Positions 1 through 8,097 of a stretch of 64,000 nucleotides of DNA are shown piece after piece. Source of the DNA: DATFDN01 sp035685165 (lineage in GTDB: Bacteria; Pseudomonadota; Alphaproteobacteria; Acetobacterales; Acetobacteraceae); assembly GCA_035685165.1 (NCBI GenBank), contig DASRBI010000004.1, positions 124,001-188,000 of the forward strand. The letters are read 5' to 3'. Both the position numbers and the translations under genes were made by a program. The notes beneath the pieces were generated by a model that saw nothing but the letters and a program-made list of their open reading frames with translations, was not told the DNA's origin and searched no databases. Numbering within the stretch: position 1 is the stretch's first letter; every line of letters starts with the position of its first letter.

Positions 1-442
1 CTCTTTGGCGCGATGGCGTTGGTCAGTAGCAAGTACTTGTGTCGTGACCGCGCTGCCGCTAGATATTCGGTCACTAGTTGATTCGGGAGGTGCTGAAGCA
101 CCTCCTTGGCAATGAAGAGATCACCTCCAGGCAACTCGGAGATGTCTCTGAACAGCCGGAATTCCACGCCCTGACCGCCGAAGGCAGACGCATTGCGATC
201 GATAGGTGTGAGACCACGTCAAAGCCGACATATTCGATATTGGACCAGTCGATCAGGCGCGACGACTGCCAGTCTCCGCAACCGAAATCAGTAACGGTCC
301 GGATCGCATTCATCGCCAAGAAACTTTCCAGGAATGCGCGGTACCTGGTCGTATTGACTGGCAGCGACCCGACTCCGGACCCATAAACCCATCGATTCTC
401 CGCGTAGATAGCTTCGAATGCTGCACGCAGCCCGTCTGACAT
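1..442 (-). pseudogene. SAM-dependent methyltransferase, frameshifted and cut by the window edge
   Basis: The frame from the ATG at 442 encodes a class I SAM-binding region with the motif I box TDFGCGDW and the following acidic end of strand 2 (YVGFDVV). At about position 200-203 the open frame loses its methyltransferase character, while the neighbouring frame continues it: it reads through D-R-N-A-S-A-F-G-G and later LFIAKEVLQHLP, a typical motif IV/V stretch, and stays open to base 1. A one-base deletion near 200-203 explains this exactly. Either the gene is a pseudogene or the assembly has an error here. It belongs to a run of glycan-related genes, so a sugar or surface-polymer methyltransferase is a reasonable inference. 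The substrate is unknown. Confidence 0.75.
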
Positions 443-476
443 CGATACCTCGCCCCTCCTTTACGGCGCTCGGCGG

Positions 477-1484
477 TCAGTCGCGAGTGATCCGGAGATT
501 GGCAATCTGCATGCCTTCCTCAGCGTATCCTTGTGGGCCCGCCAACTTGGAGGTTGGCCGCTCATCCGAGGTTTCGGTCTCCAGACCGATGTAAAATCCG
601 GTGACTCGCCAATTAGCTGGGTCGTGGGCTGCCGCGGGCCAGCCCTCGCTGCCGCACCGCTGGACCGAAAGCAACCCAGAAAGATAGTCGTTGAGTCGGT
701 AGTGGAAGTGTTGAAGTGCACCAAGGTCCGGCGCAAAGGGCAGCGTGCGCTCGCCATGAGATAGCGGTGGAGCGTAGAGCAGGGCTCCCTCGCCGACGCA
801 GGCCGCCCGCGCGGCCCGCGTGAACGGGCGGCTGGCCGTAATGGGTATCTGCAGGAATACGAATTGCGGAATGTCCTTGGCATTGCCGGTGAACAGAAGG
901 CCGAAGCCGGCGAAGGCATGGGCGAGGACCGCACCCGACATTTGCGCTTCGCGAGGCGCATCCACAGCCGCCTTCGATAGCTTCGCATTGAAGTCAACCA
1001 CCACCGCCTTATCCAATGTCGCGCCAGACGCGAAATGATCGGTGGACAGGAACACGTTGGAGCCGCCTCCGGCCCGCAATGTGCCGCCTGCCTCGTATAA
1101 ATCATAAACCCATGTTTGGCCGGACTGGTAGAGCCAGACATGCGCGTGGCCATCCGAGGCTTCGAAACCGTACCGCGCGACACCCAATTTCGGATCAAAG
1201 GTCGCAAGGTCATCGCGCAGGAGAATATCCGGCCGGATATAATGCGACTGCTGCCACTGGGCGATATAGTACGGCGAAGGCGAGCCGGGGATATCCGGCA
1301 GCGTCGACGAAATCAGCGGCTGATTATTCGCCACCTCCCCCAGGTGAAAGCGCAGGCGCGGGCTTGCTTGGTCCAGCGGCTGAACCAGATCAGTCGCAAG
1401 CGACGTCGCCAAAATCCTCTCCGGTCGCCCCCCAAGCACGACCACCGCAAGACAGCCGGCCGTCAATGCCCAAAATCGCAGCAT
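477..1484 (-). CDS. secreted protein of unknown function
   Basis: This encodes 335 residues. The N-terminus MLRFWALTAGCLAVVVLGG is a hydrophobic signal peptide or anchor, and the rest is soluble and rich in aromatic residues, which suggests a beta-rich periplasmic or secreted protein. I do not recognise the family. The start at 1484 was chosen because it opens directly onto the signal peptide and overlaps the stop of the upstream gene by one base (TGATG), which implies translational coupling. A longer in-frame extension upstream exists but runs antiparallel to nothing and overlaps the preceding gene in another frame. Its neighbours are a methyltransferase and an acetyltransferase-glycosyltransferase fusion, so a role in polysaccharide modification or secretion is inferred only from context. 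Confidence 0.7.
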   Translation of the reverse strand: MLRFWALTAGCLAVVVLGGRPERILATSLATDLVQPLDQASPRLRFHLGEVANNQPLISSTLPDIPGSPSPYYIAQWQQSHYIRPDILLRDDLATFDPKLGVARYGFEASDGHAHVWLYQSGQTWVYDLYEAGGTLRAGGGSNVFLSTDHFASGATLDKAVVVDFNAKLSKAAVDAPREAQMSGAVLAHAFAGFGLLFTGNAKDIPQFVFLQIPITASRPFTRAARAACVGEGALLYAPPLSHGERTLPFAPDLGALQHFHYRLNDYLSGLLSVQRCGSEGWPAAAHDPANWRVTGFYIGLETETSDERPTSKLAGPQGYAEEGMQIANLRITRD

Positions 1485-3031
1485 CAAGGCGACGCTTCGT
1501 CGGCCTGAGTGGTAAGCGGATAGCCCGGATATCTGGCCCGCACGAAGTCGAGCCAGCGCGACCGCAGGCGGTCGAACGCAAGCTGTGCCGCAGTTATGCT
1601 CTGCAACACCAGGAAATATCCCGGCTTTTCCCCCGAGAGAGTTGCGGTCGGATCCCAGGAGTCGAACTGGCGACTGTAGTCGCCTCCGGAGAATCGTGAA
1701 GTCAGAAACGCGGCCAGTTGTTCGCAGATATCGATGCTGAGCAACTGCGGAGTGACGAACATGCGGGGCTTTCCGAGCCTCGCCTCGACACCCAGGATCA
1801 TCGCCGATTGCTGCCACCAGTTCGAGGTCGACGGCACGATCCGATCCATCAGGGCGCGGCCGCCGCTCACTAGATCGCCCGAGTCAAAGGGCTTGCAGGC
1901 CACAACATCGGTGTCCAATGTTAGAAAGAACCGCGATCTCACGAATCGGTACGCAGCCAGCTTGATAATCATCTGCTTGCCGGTACCCTGCCTCGGAAAC
2001 GATGAGAGATGCGGCGAGATGCTGCTGTCGGTACGGAATGCGAACCGGAGATTCCGCGACGCTTCGGCGACCGGGCGAAGGACGCTCCGGATCGAGTCCT
2101 GTTCCTGATCCGGCGTCACAACGTGCACGACAAGAGGATGAGCGCGATCCCGCCAAAAGAAGTTGAGACTCTCCAGGCACATCACAGCGCGGTCAGCATG
2201 TTGGCGGACGGTTTCCTTGTTGCTTATCGGCAGCACCGCTTCGACAATATCTGCGTCTGCCTGCGGCGCGGGGCTCACTGGACGAGCCGGCGACTGCGGC
2301 TTGTTGCCAGCGGTCTCGCCCCGCAGCAGCTCCTTGATGCTAACGAGCTGCGGCTTGTACGGCTCCAGCCCTTGCTGCTGGCGCAGCTCGACAAAATCAA
2401 GAAAGGCGGTTGGCTCGGCGAAGGGGATGTCGGACAAGTCCCAGAATGCGTACTGCCACCATCGGATTTTCGACATTCGCTCGATGATGGGCTCTGGAAA
2501 CCGCATACGGCGCACGGTTGCCGGCGAGCCAGCAACCACCGCGTACGGGGGCACATCCTTTGTCACCACCGAACAGGCGCCTACCACGGTACCATCGCCC
2601 ACCGTAACGCCCTGCATCAAGAACGCGCCGTGACCGATGTATACATCATTGCCGATTATGGTGGGCTTGATACCCAAGTTCGGCGCCGCGAAGCGGTACT
2701 CCGCTGCGTCCGGGACGGGGACGTCGAGCACAGTCGTGTGCGGCTGATAGAACAACGGGGAGGTCGAGGCCCAAGACACGGGATGGCTTCCACGGCCGAC
2801 CTGCACGCTTTCTCCGATCGACGTATAGCGGCCGATCGAGGCGGCGAAGTAATACCCGCTGACGGCGTAAGAAAACGCACCGAGGCGCAGGGAATGATGC
2901 GCTCCCATCCACTTGAGGCTGCACGGCGGCTCGAAGATGCTGTCGTCCGGCAGTCCGAACGGGCCAGCGTGCAGCGTTGATACACCCTTTTCGCGCAGTC
3001 GCGCCTTCAACTCGGGGGATACGAGTACCAT
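1484..3031 (-). CDS. CatB-type acetyltransferase fused to a DUF6492-like glycosyltransferase
   Basis: This 515-residue protein has two domains. Residues about 40-190 are a left-handed beta-helix xenobiotic-acetyltransferase fold: hexapeptide repeats run through TIIGNDVYIGHGAFLMQGV, and H83 in GSHP sits where CatB/VatB enzymes carry the catalytic histidine. A proline-rich linker (about 240-262) leads to a second domain starting at about 265 (AVLPISNKE). That domain has the look of the DUF6492 family of predicted nucleotide-sugar transferases, with a DTD motif in LTLDTDVV. A single polypeptide that could both attach and O-acetylate a sugar is the simplest reading, but this is inference. The gene is the first of a coupled pair with the secreted unknown. 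Its base composition is lower in GC than the rest of the window. Confidence 0.8.
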   Translation of the reverse strand: MVLVSPELKARLREKGVSTLHAGPFGLPDDSIFEPPCSLKWMGAHHSLRLGAFSYAVSGYYFAASIGRYTSIGESVQVGRGSHPVSWASTSPLFYQPHTTVLDVPVPDAAEYRFAAPNLGIKPTIIGNDVYIGHGAFLMQGVTVGDGTVVGACSVVTKDVPPYAVVAGSPATVRRMRFPEPIIERMSKIRWWQYAFWDLSDIPFAEPTAFLDFVELRQQQGLEPYKPQLVSIKELLRGETAGNKPQSPARPVSPAPQADADIVEAVLPISNKETVRQHADRAVMCLESLNFFWRDRAHPLVVHVVTPDQEQDSIRSVLRPVAEASRNLRFAFRTDSSISPHLSSFPRQGTGKQMIIKLAAYRFVRSRFFLTLDTDVVACKPFDSGDLVSGGRALMDRIVPSTSNWWQQSAMILGVEARLGKPRMFVTPQLLSIDICEQLAAFLTSRFSGGDYSRQFDSWDPTATLSGEKPGYFLVLQSITAAQLAFDRLRSRWLDFVRARYPGYPLTTQADEASP

Positions 3032-3326
3032 GGAATCTGCGCCTCACTCCCTGGGCACTGGGGAGATACCAGAGGCCGCAGCGGCGGCGTCAAGTACCGC
3101 GCCCGGCGCTGAGCACCTGGAAGCGTCCCTGCTCGAAGACGCTTGCCTGCACAACACAGGGCTCTGGCTGTACAGCAGACACGGACGCTGCGGCTGCACA
3201 ACCATCCCGTCGAACTGATGCTATTGCCGACTACCCAACGTCATCGTTCTAAGCGGGAGCCTTCGCTGCCACTTCACAGGCTGCGGGACGCGATTGAGGG
3301 GGACGCGTTCTGATCTCCAACCGACG
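3032..3326. other. intergenic boundary between low-GC island and GC-rich backbone
   Basis: No convincing gene lies in these 295 bases. The short open frames on both strands have no family resemblance. Composition changes here: the genes to the left are visibly less GC-rich at third codon positions than everything to the right. The stretch must contain the promoter for the leftward acetyltransferase-glycosyltransferase gene, but no clear -35/-10 pair stands out. Confidence 0.5.
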
Positions 3327-4427
3327 TCAACCCGCCCCGAGCTCCGCCAGCGCCGCCCCGATCGCTTCCACCGCGAACGCCATGTCCTGCGGCGTGATCG
3401 CCCCGATGCAGCCCACCCGGAAGCTCGGCTCCGGCGTGTTGTAGAAATTGCTGATCAGCACGTCGCGGCGCTTCAGCGCCCGCACGAATGCCTGCAGATC
3501 CCAGCCGGTCACCGCGGGGGCACGCACGTTGACGATCACCGGCCCCTGGGCCTCGCGCGCTAGATAGGGGGTCAGCCCAAGGCCGAGCACGCCCTCGTAG
3601 AGCACCCGCATGTTGTCGCGGTAGCGGGCGAGCCGCGCCGCCGGTCCTCCCTCTTGCTCCAGCAGATCGAGCGCCGTGCCGAGTGCGTTCATCACCTGCG
3701 CCGGGGGTGTGAAACGCGAGGAGCCCGGGCCCCAGCGCAGGCTGTTGGCGTGGATGTCGGCAAGGTCGAGCGACCAGCTCCCGGCATTGCCCGCGCACGC
3801 CTCCAGCCGTTCGACGGGGGCAATCGCGAAGGCAAGCCCGGGCATCCCCTCCAGGCACTTGTTGGCGGTGAACACGACGGCATCCGTCTCCGGCTGCTCT
3901 TCCATGCTCCAGGGCAGCGCGCCGAAGGCCGAGACCGCGTCGAGGATCATCCGCCGCCCGGCCTGGCGCACCGCGCGCCCGACCGCCGGGGCGTCACACA
4001 CCACCCCGCTGCCCGTCTCGCTATAGACGATGCCGGCATGGGTGATGCGCGCGTCCGCTTCCAGCGCGGCAGCCACCTGAGCGGGGTCGATCGGACGTTC
4101 CTGGTCGATCGGCAGCGGCACCGGCACCCGCCCCGCCTCGCGCGCCAGTCGCACCATCCGCTCGGCATAGGCGCCGGTCATCGGCACCAGGATGCGCCCG
4201 CCCGGCGGCAGGAACGTCCTGAGCGCCGCCTCGGTCACGAAATGCCCGCATCCCTGCAACGGAAGCGCGCTGTGCGCCCCCTCGACACCACCCGCGAGAA
4301 GCAGGATGCGTTTACGCAGCCGAGCGGCGAATTCGCGGAACTCCGGATCCCAGGGCGCGAGATCGACCGCCATCGCGTCCTTCACCTCTGGGCGCGTCAT
4401 TACCGGGCCTGGGATCAGCAGCAGCAT
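3327..4427 (-). CDS. phnW: 2-aminoethylphosphonate--pyruvate transaminase
   Basis: This 366-residue class V aminotransferase matches PhnW along its length. It opens with LLLIPGPVMTRPEVKDAM and carries the PLP-site aspartate D163 in ILDAVSAFG and the Schiff-base lysine K190 in FTANKCLEGMPG. The C-terminus has the FRVGCIG signature. PhnW moves the amino group of 2-aminoethylphosphonate to pyruvate, giving phosphonoacetaldehyde and alanine, in the cytoplasm. The start at 4427 was preferred over an upstream in-frame ATG at 4517 because it begins at the conserved N-terminus and has GGAAGG just upstream. No phnX, phnA/Y or phosphonate transporter is adjacent, so either the pathway is split across the genome or the enzyme works in phosphonate-lipid or glycan synthesis near the surface-sugar island. 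Confidence 0.9.
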   Translation of the reverse strand: MLLLIPGPVMTRPEVKDAMAVDLAPWDPEFREFAARLRKRILLLAGGVEGAHSALPLQGCGHFVTEAALRTFLPPGGRILVPMTGAYAERMVRLAREAGRVPVPLPIDQERPIDPAQVAAALEADARITHAGIVYSETGSGVVCDAPAVGRAVRQAGRRMILDAVSAFGALPWSMEEQPETDAVVFTANKCLEGMPGLAFAIAPVERLEACAGNAGSWSLDLADIHANSLRWGPGSSRFTPPAQVMNALGTALDLLEQEGGPAARLARYRDNMRVLYEGVLGLGLTPYLAREAQGPVIVNVRAPAVTGWDLQAFVRALKRRDVLISNFYNTPEPSFRVGCIGAITPQDMAFAVEAIGAALAELGAG

Positions 4428-4542
4428 CGCCTTCCGACTCACTTCCAATGCGGGGCGGCAGGCTTCGCACGGGGTGGAAAGCAAATCCACCCGCGCCGAC
4501 AAGCGTCTGGCTCGCAACCGGCGCAGCCGCTAGAAAGCCGCC

Positions 4543-4947
4543 ATGAACTTCCCCGTCGCCCTGCCGGACTGGCTGCCCTGGTGGGTGCCGACCATCGTGC
4601 TGGTGATCACGCTGCTTTGGGTGCTGGCGTTCCTGCTGGTGCCGTTCAGCGTCATCGGCGTGAAGTCGCGGCTCGACGGGCTGGAGGCGCGGCTCGACGA
4701 GATCCAGGCGGAAATCCGCACCCTGACCTTGCGGCTGCCCGACCCGGTGCAGCCGATCGACTTTGACGAGCTTTACACCCCGCCTCCGGCGCGCCCGCCC
4801 CCGCAGCGAGGCCCGACCGCCAACCGCCCGCCAATCCCGCCCGCCGCGCACGAGCTGGAAGACCTGCCGCCGCGCCGCCGCCGCGCCGAGCCCGAGCCGC
4901 CGCCCCGCCCCGAACGCACCGAACCGCGGCTCGACCGGCCGCGCTAG
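4543..4947 (+). CDS. small membrane-anchored proline/arginine-rich protein
   Basis: This encodes 134 residues. Residues about 15-38 form one strong transmembrane helix after a short tryptophan-rich lead. They are followed by a short amphipathic, probably coiled-coil segment (SRLDGLEARLDEIQAEIR, about 42-60). The tail is rich in proline and arginine (PPPARPPPQRG) and looks disordered. I do not recognise a named family. The architecture fits a cytoplasmic-membrane accessory protein that could bind a partner through the coil. It stands alone between phnW, which diverges from it, and the convergent L,D-transpeptidase-like gene. Confidence 0.7.
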   Translation: MNFPVALPDWLPWWVPTIVLVITLLWVLAFLLVPFSVIGVKSRLDGLEARLDEIQAEIRTLTLRLPDPVQPIDFDELYTPPPARPPPQRGPTANRPPIPPAAHELEDLPPRRRRAEPEPPPRPERTEPRLDRPR

Positions 4948-4994
4948 GTGTGCCGTTCGCGCCGTGACACAAACCGAGCGATGACACCCGCGAC

Positions 4995-5486
4995 TTAACC
5001 CCGCACCTCCAGCCCCTCCAGCCCTGCCGCCAGCACGGCGAGCAGATCGGGCATAGCCAGCGCCACGCAGCCGTCGGTCGGCGCGTAGTCGGGCCGCGCG
5101 ACGTGCAAGAAGATCGCCGAACCCCGGCCCGGCCGCACCGGCGCGTCGTTCCAGCCCAAGACCGCGATGACGTCGTAAACGCCATCCGCGCGCCATAGCG
5201 CCTCGTGGCTCCCCGCGAACGGCAGCCGGACCATCCGGTTGTATTCCGGCAGCGCGGGATCGTCGCACCAGCCGTCATCCGGCGCGATCGGCTCGATCGG
5301 CACCGCGCAGGCGGGCGGGCGCACGCGATCGGCACGATAGAGCACGCGCCTGAGCGGCAGCATCCCGGCCGGCGTCGCCCCGTCGCCCTCCCGCTTGTCC
5401 GCCCGCACCGAGCCGCGCCCGAGGGCGGCACGATAGACGCGCGGCCCCGCGAGCAGCCGCCCGTCGCGAAAGACGATCCCGATCAA
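4995..5486 (-). CDS. L,D-transpeptidase-family (YkuD-like) protein
   Basis: This encodes about 163 residues. The C-terminal part carries the family's active-site block, a histidine in IFLHVARPDY followed by the T-D-G-C-V-A box whose cysteine would be the acyl-enzyme nucleophile. YkuD-type enzymes form 3-3 peptidoglycan cross-links or anchor proteins to the wall. This one is of the short type without an obvious peptidoglycan-binding domain. No signal peptide is evident from the chosen start. The start is TTG at 5486, whose last bases overlap the stop of the binding-protein gene (TTGA), so translation is probably coupled. Longer in-frame starts would lie wholly inside that upstream gene. Confidence 0.75.
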   Translation of the reverse strand: MIGIVFRDGRLLAGPRVYRAALGRGSVRADKREGDGATPAGMLPLRRVLYRADRVRPPACAVPIEPIAPDDGWCDDPALPEYNRMVRLPFAGSHEALWRADGVYDVIAVLGWNDAPVRPGRGSAIFLHVARPDYAPTDGCVALAMPDLLAVLAAGLEGLEVRG

Positions 5487-6997
5487 GGCGCGAACTGCAT
5501 CCCCTGCAGCCGGATGATGCCGTCCGGCACCGCCACGAATCCCTCGAGATTCTTCTTCAGCCCGAAAATGTTCTTCTGGATGTAAAGGTAGATCAGCGGC
5601 ATGTCCTGGCGCTCGATCTCCCACACCTTGGCGTAATCGGCCTTGCGGACCGCTAATTCCGAATGCTCCCGTGCGTCATCGAGCAGCCGGTCCACCTCCG
5701 GGTTCGCGTAATGCCCGTAGTTGAACGTCCCGCCGCTGTGCAGGAACTGGTACATGTTCCCGTCCGGATCGATGCGCCCCGACCAGCCGATCTGATAGGC
5801 CTCGAACCGCCCCCCATAGCCCGCCTGCAGGGACGAGGCGAACTCCATCGGCTGCAGCTTCACGTCGAACCCGGCATCGCGCTCCATCGCCTGGATCACC
5901 TCGCCCAGTTGCTCCTGGTCGGCGCTGTTGGTGGTGGTGAGCGTGACATGCACGGGCGGCGTGACACCTGCCTGCTTGAGTAGCGCCAGCGCTTTCGCCG
6001 GGTCGCGTGGGGGCGGCTCGATTGAGGGGATGTAGTAGGGCGAGCTCGGCGAGTTGGCCTGCGCCACCGGGGTGAACATGCCATTGTACACCACCTGGAT
6101 CGCCGCCTTGCGATCGATGCCGAGCTCGAAGGCCTGCCGCACGAGCGCGCTTTTCCCCACCGGCGTATCGGCCGCTGGCCCGTTGGCGATGTTGAACGTG
6201 ATCCCGTTGTAGAACAGGCTGTCGCTCACCACGAGCTTCAGCTTCGGATCCTTCTGCACCGTGCCCATATCGGTCGGCACGATGCCCTGCACCATGTCCA
6301 GCGCGCCCGCCTCGAGGTTCGCCAACCGCACCGCCGGGTTCGGGTTCGGCAGGTAGATCACGCGGTCGAAATGGATCGCCTGGGCGTTCCAGTAGCCGGG
6401 GAACCGCTCCAGTACGATCCGGTCCTGCGGCACCCGCTCGACGAACTGGAACGGACCCGAGCAGACCGGATGCAGCCCAAACTTGTCGCCCTCCTGCGCG
6501 AGCACCTTGGGCGGCAGCACCATCCCCGAGCGGTCGGCTAGCTGGGCGATCAGCGGCGCGTCCGGGTGCTTGAGGTTGAGCTGCACGGTGGTCGGGTCGA
6601 TCACGTCGATGCTGTCGATCGAGCTCACCTCGCTCCGCCGCATCGAGCCCTTGGCGTTGAGGTCGCGCAGCAAGGTCACTTTCACCGCCTCGGCGTCCAC
6701 CGGCTCGCCGTCCTGGAACTTCACCCCCGGGCGGAGATGGATCACGAGATGCGTCGGGTCCTTGTATTCGTAGCCGGTGGCGAGCTGCGGCACGATCTCG
6801 AGCTTGGGCGTGATGTCGAACAGCTTGTCGCAAAGTGCCGCGAACACCACTCGCCCCACATAGGAGGAGCCCAGCGTCGGATCGAGCAGGTCGGGATCCT
6901 CCTGTAACCCGATCCTGAGCGTTTGCGCGGGCGCCGCGGCGGCAAGCGCGGTGCAGGCGGCCAGCACGGAGGCAAGTCCGAGGGCGGTGCGTCGCAT
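5483..6997 (-). CDS. ABC transporter substrate-binding protein, peptide/opine family 5
   Basis: This 504-residue protein has a clear signal peptide (RRTALGLASVLAACTALAAAAPA) and the SBP_bac_5 fold used by DppA, OppA and GsiB. The typical family blocks are visible: LHPGVKFQDGEPV-like (here LRPGVKFQDGEPVDAEAV) at about 80-100 and a C-terminal IYLYIQKNIFG segment. It should bind a peptide or related solute in the periplasm and hand it to an ABC permease. No permease or ATPase gene is adjacent. It sits between a DUF1028 gene upstream and an L,D-transpeptidase-like gene downstream on the same strand, so the three form an operon. A wall-peptide ligand is suggested by that context only. Confidence 0.88.
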   Translation of the reverse strand: MRRTALGLASVLAACTALAAAAPAQTLRIGLQEDPDLLDPTLGSSYVGRVVFAALCDKLFDITPKLEIVPQLATGYEYKDPTHLVIHLRPGVKFQDGEPVDAEAVKVTLLRDLNAKGSMRRSEVSSIDSIDVIDPTTVQLNLKHPDAPLIAQLADRSGMVLPPKVLAQEGDKFGLHPVCSGPFQFVERVPQDRIVLERFPGYWNAQAIHFDRVIYLPNPNPAVRLANLEAGALDMVQGIVPTDMGTVQKDPKLKLVVSDSLFYNGITFNIANGPAADTPVGKSALVRQAFELGIDRKAAIQVVYNGMFTPVAQANSPSSPYYIPSIEPPPRDPAKALALLKQAGVTPPVHVTLTTTNSADQEQLGEVIQAMERDAGFDVKLQPMEFASSLQAGYGGRFEAYQIGWSGRIDPDGNMYQFLHSGGTFNYGHYANPEVDRLLDDAREHSELAVRKADYAKVWEIERQDMPLIYLYIQKNIFGLKKNLEGFVAVPDGIIRLQGMQFAP

Positions 6998-7043
6998 CGA
7001 TGAAGTCTCCCTGCCTGTTGTTTTTTCCGTTATCTTGTTCGGC

Positions 7044-7754
7044 TCAAGTCCCGGGCGGGCGCGCCTCGCGCGCGATCGCGGCGTCGATCACCGCACGGTC
7101 GAACACGCCATAGGGCGCCTCGGCGCCCGGCAGGAAGCGGCGAAACACGGCGAACCGCTCCAGACTCACCCGATAGAGCCGCCGCAGCTCCGCCAGCGGG
7201 TCGGGGTGGTCATCGGCCCGGATGTCGAGATCGGGATAGGGGTCTGCGGTGCAGACGCGCAGCGCTGCGGACTGCTTGCCGCGTTTGTCCCCACCGGCCG
7301 CCTCGCCCGCCTCCATCGCCGCCAGCAGCCGCTCGGCAAGCGGGCCAGAGGCGGTCAGGAACCCCTCCATCGTGCGCCGCACCACCTCCGGCCCCGCCAG
7401 CATGTTGCCCGCCACCGAGACATCGGCGCCGCGCACATGCCCCGCCCAGGCGATGCAATCCGCGCCGGTGTGCTGGGCGATCCGCCCAGTGGCGTCGAGG
7501 ATGTGGAACTGGCGCTGCGAGGCGCCCGGATCGGGACCGGTGAGTGCCGCCAGCACCGCTTCGGGCGCCTCGCCCGCGCGCAGCCGGGGCATCGCCTCAA
7601 TGGCGTAGAGCGGGTTGACCAGCGCCTGGGTGGAAAGTGCCGCCACCCGCCCCTCGACCGCGAGGCAGATGCCGCCAACGGCGAAGAAGCGCGAGGCGAC
7701 GGCGGCGCCGAGCGCGCCGGTTTCGGCATCGCGCGCCAGGATGGACCAGGTCAT
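7044..7754 (-). CDS. DUF1028 family protein (Ntn-hydrolase-like fold)
   Basis: This encodes 236 residues and is recognisable as DUF1028 from the N-terminus (TWSILARDAETGALGAAVAS), the central VSVAGNMLAG block and the C-terminal half with the ADDHPDPLAELRRLY segment. Members are predicted to have an N-terminal-nucleophile hydrolase fold and are often encoded with peptide or amino-acid transport genes. The biochemical activity is unknown. Here it is the first gene of a leftward operon with a family 5 binding protein and an L,D-transpeptidase-like protein, which suggests hydrolysis of an imported peptide or amide. Confidence 0.88.
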   Translation of the reverse strand: MTWSILARDAETGALGAAVASRFFAVGGICLAVEGRVAALSTQALVNPLYAIEAMPRLRAGEAPEAVLAALTGPDPGASQRQFHILDATGRIAQHTGADCIAWAGHVRGADVSVAGNMLAGPEVVRRTMEGFLTASGPLAERLLAAMEAGEAAGGDKRGKQSAALRVCTADPYPDLDIRADDHPDPLAELRRLYRVSLERFAVFRRFLPGAEAPYGVFDRAVIDAAIAREARPPGT

Positions 7755-7810
7755 GGCGCCATGTTCGTGCGGAAATCCGCGCGCAACAAGGGGTTGCGGC
7801 GCGACATGGG

Positions 7811-7843
7811 AAAAGAAAAGCCCCGCGCCGGAGCGCGGGGCTT
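7811..7843 (-). terminator. strong intrinsic terminator on the minus strand
   Basis: An 11-bp perfect stem (7818-7828 with 7833-7843, both GC-rich) closes a CGGA loop. Read on the minus strand it is followed directly by TTTTCTTTT, the layout of a Rho-independent terminator. Read on the plus strand it has no U-run after it. No annotated minus-strand gene lies immediately upstream; the next genes are the rightward glycosyltransferase (from 8098) and the DUF1028 gene that starts 57 bases downstream of the U-run. Confidence 0.8.
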
Positions 7844-8097
7844 CAGGTGGCAGCGCCCCATGTCGCGATACTGGCGGCGCGCTGCAGCTGGGGGAGGAAG
7901 CCAGCGAACGAGGCCAGGTTCGGGGTCGCTCACGGCGCCTTCTTGGAAAGATTGCGGCAGAAATCGGGAGAAACCCTCTGGCCGGGAAACAGTGCGTGAG
8001 CGGGAGCGATCCGCCTACGTTTCGTCCCGCTCGCGGTAACGTTTTCTCGACGATTGCTCCCTAGCCTTCGCCGCCGTCTCACAGGACGGGGACTGAC
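7844..8097 (-). other. intergenic stretch that may encode a small RNA
   Basis: About 250 bases lie between the start of the rightward glycosyltransferase gene and the minus-strand terminator at 7811-7843. Open frames on the minus strand here are short and lack a credible start. One (stop just before the hairpin) reads NLASFAGFLPQLQRAAS but has no start codon. A transcript of 80-250 nt ending at the terminator is therefore a candidate non-coding RNA. No known RNA family (4.5S, tmRNA or RNase P) could be recognised, and no promoter was identified. Confidence 0.25.
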
